DNA from: Nostoc sp. T09
Lineage (GTDB): Bacteria > Cyanobacteriota > Cyanobacteriia > Cyanobacteriales > Nostocaceae
Assembly: GCF_002154695.1 (NCBI RefSeq)
Contig: NZ_MTAV01000032.1
Location: 50,488 to 114,487, forward strand
Length of the DNA stretch: 64,000 nucleotides
Direction of reading: 5' to 3'
Positions within the stretch are counted from its first letter, which is position 1. The number at the start of each line of letters is the position of its first letter. The notes below the pieces were generated by a model. The model ran no database searches, was not told where the DNA came from, and saw only the letters and a list, made by a program, of their open reading frames with translations. Below, piece by piece: positions 63,146-64,000 of the stretch. Made by a program: the position numbers and the translations under genes.

Positions 63146-63844
63146 TCAACGTTGAACAGTCTGTGCAGATTGATTAAATAATAAATCCCGCGCCTTTTCA
63201 ATATCTAATGCCTGATTTTTGAAAGCTTCCGCCTTTTCGTAGGCGCGAATTGTTGCTGGACGGGCTTTAATTGTCTCAAACCAGCGTTTGAGGTTAGGAA
63301 AATCTTCTAGGTTCTGACTTTGAATTTCATAAGCGACAATCCAGGGGTAAGCGGCAATATCCGCAATAGAATAATCACCAGCAACAAATTCTCTATCTGC
63401 TAGTCGCTTATCTAACACTGCATACAAGCGTCCTGTTTCTTTGACGTAGCGATTAATAGCATAGTCAATTTTTTCTGGTGCATATTGGCTAAAGTGATGG
63501 TTCTGTCCCGCCATTGGGCCTAAACCTGCCATTTGCCAGAATAGCCATTGTAAAACTTCTACGCGATCGCGCACATCTTGCGGAATTAACTTTCCAGTTT
63601 TTTCTGCTAAATACAGCAGAATTGCACCAGATTCAAAAACAGAAATCGGCGCACCACCATTTGCAGGTTCATTGTCAACAATTGCTGGAATGCGATTGTT
63701 AGGTGAAATCTTAAGAAACTCTGGCTTGAATTGATCGCCAGCGCCAATATTTACAGGAATAATATTGTAAGTAAGTCCAACTTCTTCCAAGAAAATTGTG
63801 ATTTTATGACCGTTTGGGGTTGCCCAATAATAAAGGTCAATCAT
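63146..63844 (-). CDS. Glutathione S-transferase, Nu/YfcG-like
   Basis: 232 residues. The N-terminal thioredoxin fold (about 1-85) starts MIDLYYWATPNGHKITIFLE, with the Thr-Pro-Asn motif of Nu-class enzymes that use Thr and Asn rather than Tyr or Ser. cis-Pro lies in NNRIPAIVD and the glutathione-binding Glu-Ser in VFESGAILLYLAEK. The helical C-terminal domain (about 90-220) includes ADREFVAGDYSIADIAAYPW. YfcG-like enzymes have disulfide-bond reductase activity on glutathionyl substrates. AGGAG nine bases upstream fixes the start at 63844. Function beyond the class is not predictable. Confidence 0.92.
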   Translation of the reverse strand: MIDLYYWATPNGHKITIFLEEVGLTYNIIPVNIGAGDQFKPEFLKISPNNRIPAIVDNEPANGGAPISVFESGAILLYLAEKTGKLIPQDVRDRVEVLQWLFWQMAGLGPMAGQNHHFSQYAPEKIDYAINRYVKETGRLYAVLDKRLADREFVAGDYSIADIAAYPWIVAYEIQSQNLEDFPNLKRWFETIKARPATIRAYEKAEAFKNQALDIEKARDLLFNQSAQTVQR

Positions 63845-63896
63845 GGTGATTTCTCCTGTTTGTCATTTGTCATTGGTTATTCTTACAAAGTTCTGA

Positions 63897-64000
63897 TCGG
63901 AGGAAACCTCTGCTCAACGCCAGTTCGTTCAAGTCGGGAAACCCTTTCGGCAGTTCCTCCTGGGGGGAACCCCCAAGATCGGACTGCCTCACCACACGAC
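63897..64000 (+). repeat. Dispersed palindromic repeat cluster at the window edge
   Basis: It contains CTTTCGGCAGTTCCTCC, then GGGGGGAACCCCCAAGATCG and CTGCCTCACC. The same blocks in the same order occur inside the four-helix bundle gene (35467-35521, minus strand) and inside the MITE at 61074-61151. It is cut by the end of the window. Confidence 0.65.

Overview
The window reads as a chromosomal segment of a filamentous, probably heterocyst-forming cyanobacterium of the Nostoc/Anabaena/Calothrix type. The reasons are the very frequent HIP1 octamer GCGATCGC, short tandem heptamers, cyanobacterial architectures (a PanC-Cmk fusion, an EGY-like site-2 protease, SLH-domain proteins, PAS/GAF/GGDEF signalling proteins) and an intergenic landscape full of small inverted-repeat elements. 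Species cannot be fixed from the sequence alone.

Layout. 1-2.1 kb: succinyl-CoA ligase subunits (sucD cut by the window edge, sucC). 2.9-9.4 kb: a repeat-bearing membrane coiled-coil protein, a degenerate GIY-YIG-like protein, a PD-(D/E)XK-like protein, a seven-bladed WD40 protein and a secreted small protein. 9.6-12 kb: a histidine kinase overlapping a receiver-only response regulator, plus a second receiver. 12.2-15.9 kb: a flavin monooxygenase, an old-yellow-enzyme reductase and a small secreted Cys protein. 16-22.7 kb: a multi-PAS diguanylate cyclase and a Cache-HAMP histidine kinase. 23.2-26 kb: site-2 protease and a GHL10 glycosidase-like protein. 26.5-30.7 kb: a truncated module, a secreted repeat protein and a double-CAP protein with an RTX tail. 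31.4-37.7 kb: a type I secretion set (parvulin-like isomerase, HlyB-like ABC exporter with a dead C39 domain, HlyD adaptor), split by a decayed four-helix-bundle gene. 38-41.3 kb: an 18-repeat CRISPR array without cas genes in view, the 5' part of a group II intron abutting the last repeat, a small membrane protein and a broken IS5-family element. 41.3-49.4 kb: a frameshifted WGR/propeller gene, glutaminase, RlpA with a possible c-di-AMP riboswitch, PanC-Cmk and Fe-SOD. 49.7-57.2 kb: a nuclease-like/TPR fusion, a secreted protein, a PRC-barrel protein and SMC. 57.6-63.9 kb: a DUF433/DUF5615 pair, an SLH-GHL10 protein, a MITE, a small membrane protein, a frameshifted cupin and a glutathione S-transferase.

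The most striking observation is at 39.28 kb. The group II intron fragment starts with GTGCGAC one base after the last CRISPR repeat. It carries, in the order and spacing expected for exon-binding sequences, AATCCC (39564-39569) and TGTTTC (39626-39631, in a hairpin loop). These are perfect complements of GGGATT and GAAACA, the 12 bases just upstream of the intron, 11 of which are the 3' end of the CRISPR repeat. The intron therefore looks as if it used the CRISPR repeat as its target.

A second theme is small mobile repeats. Three inverted-repeat elements (16096-16230, 22801-22897, 61022-61208) are flanked by direct repeats of 4, 8 and 8 bp. One dispersed palindromic repeat family has inserted into the four-helix-bundle gene. 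Several genes (transposase, WGR protein, cupin, four-helix bundle, TPR-type N-terminal module) are broken. The RTX-tailed CAP protein lies just upstream of the type I secretion genes and is a natural candidate substrate.
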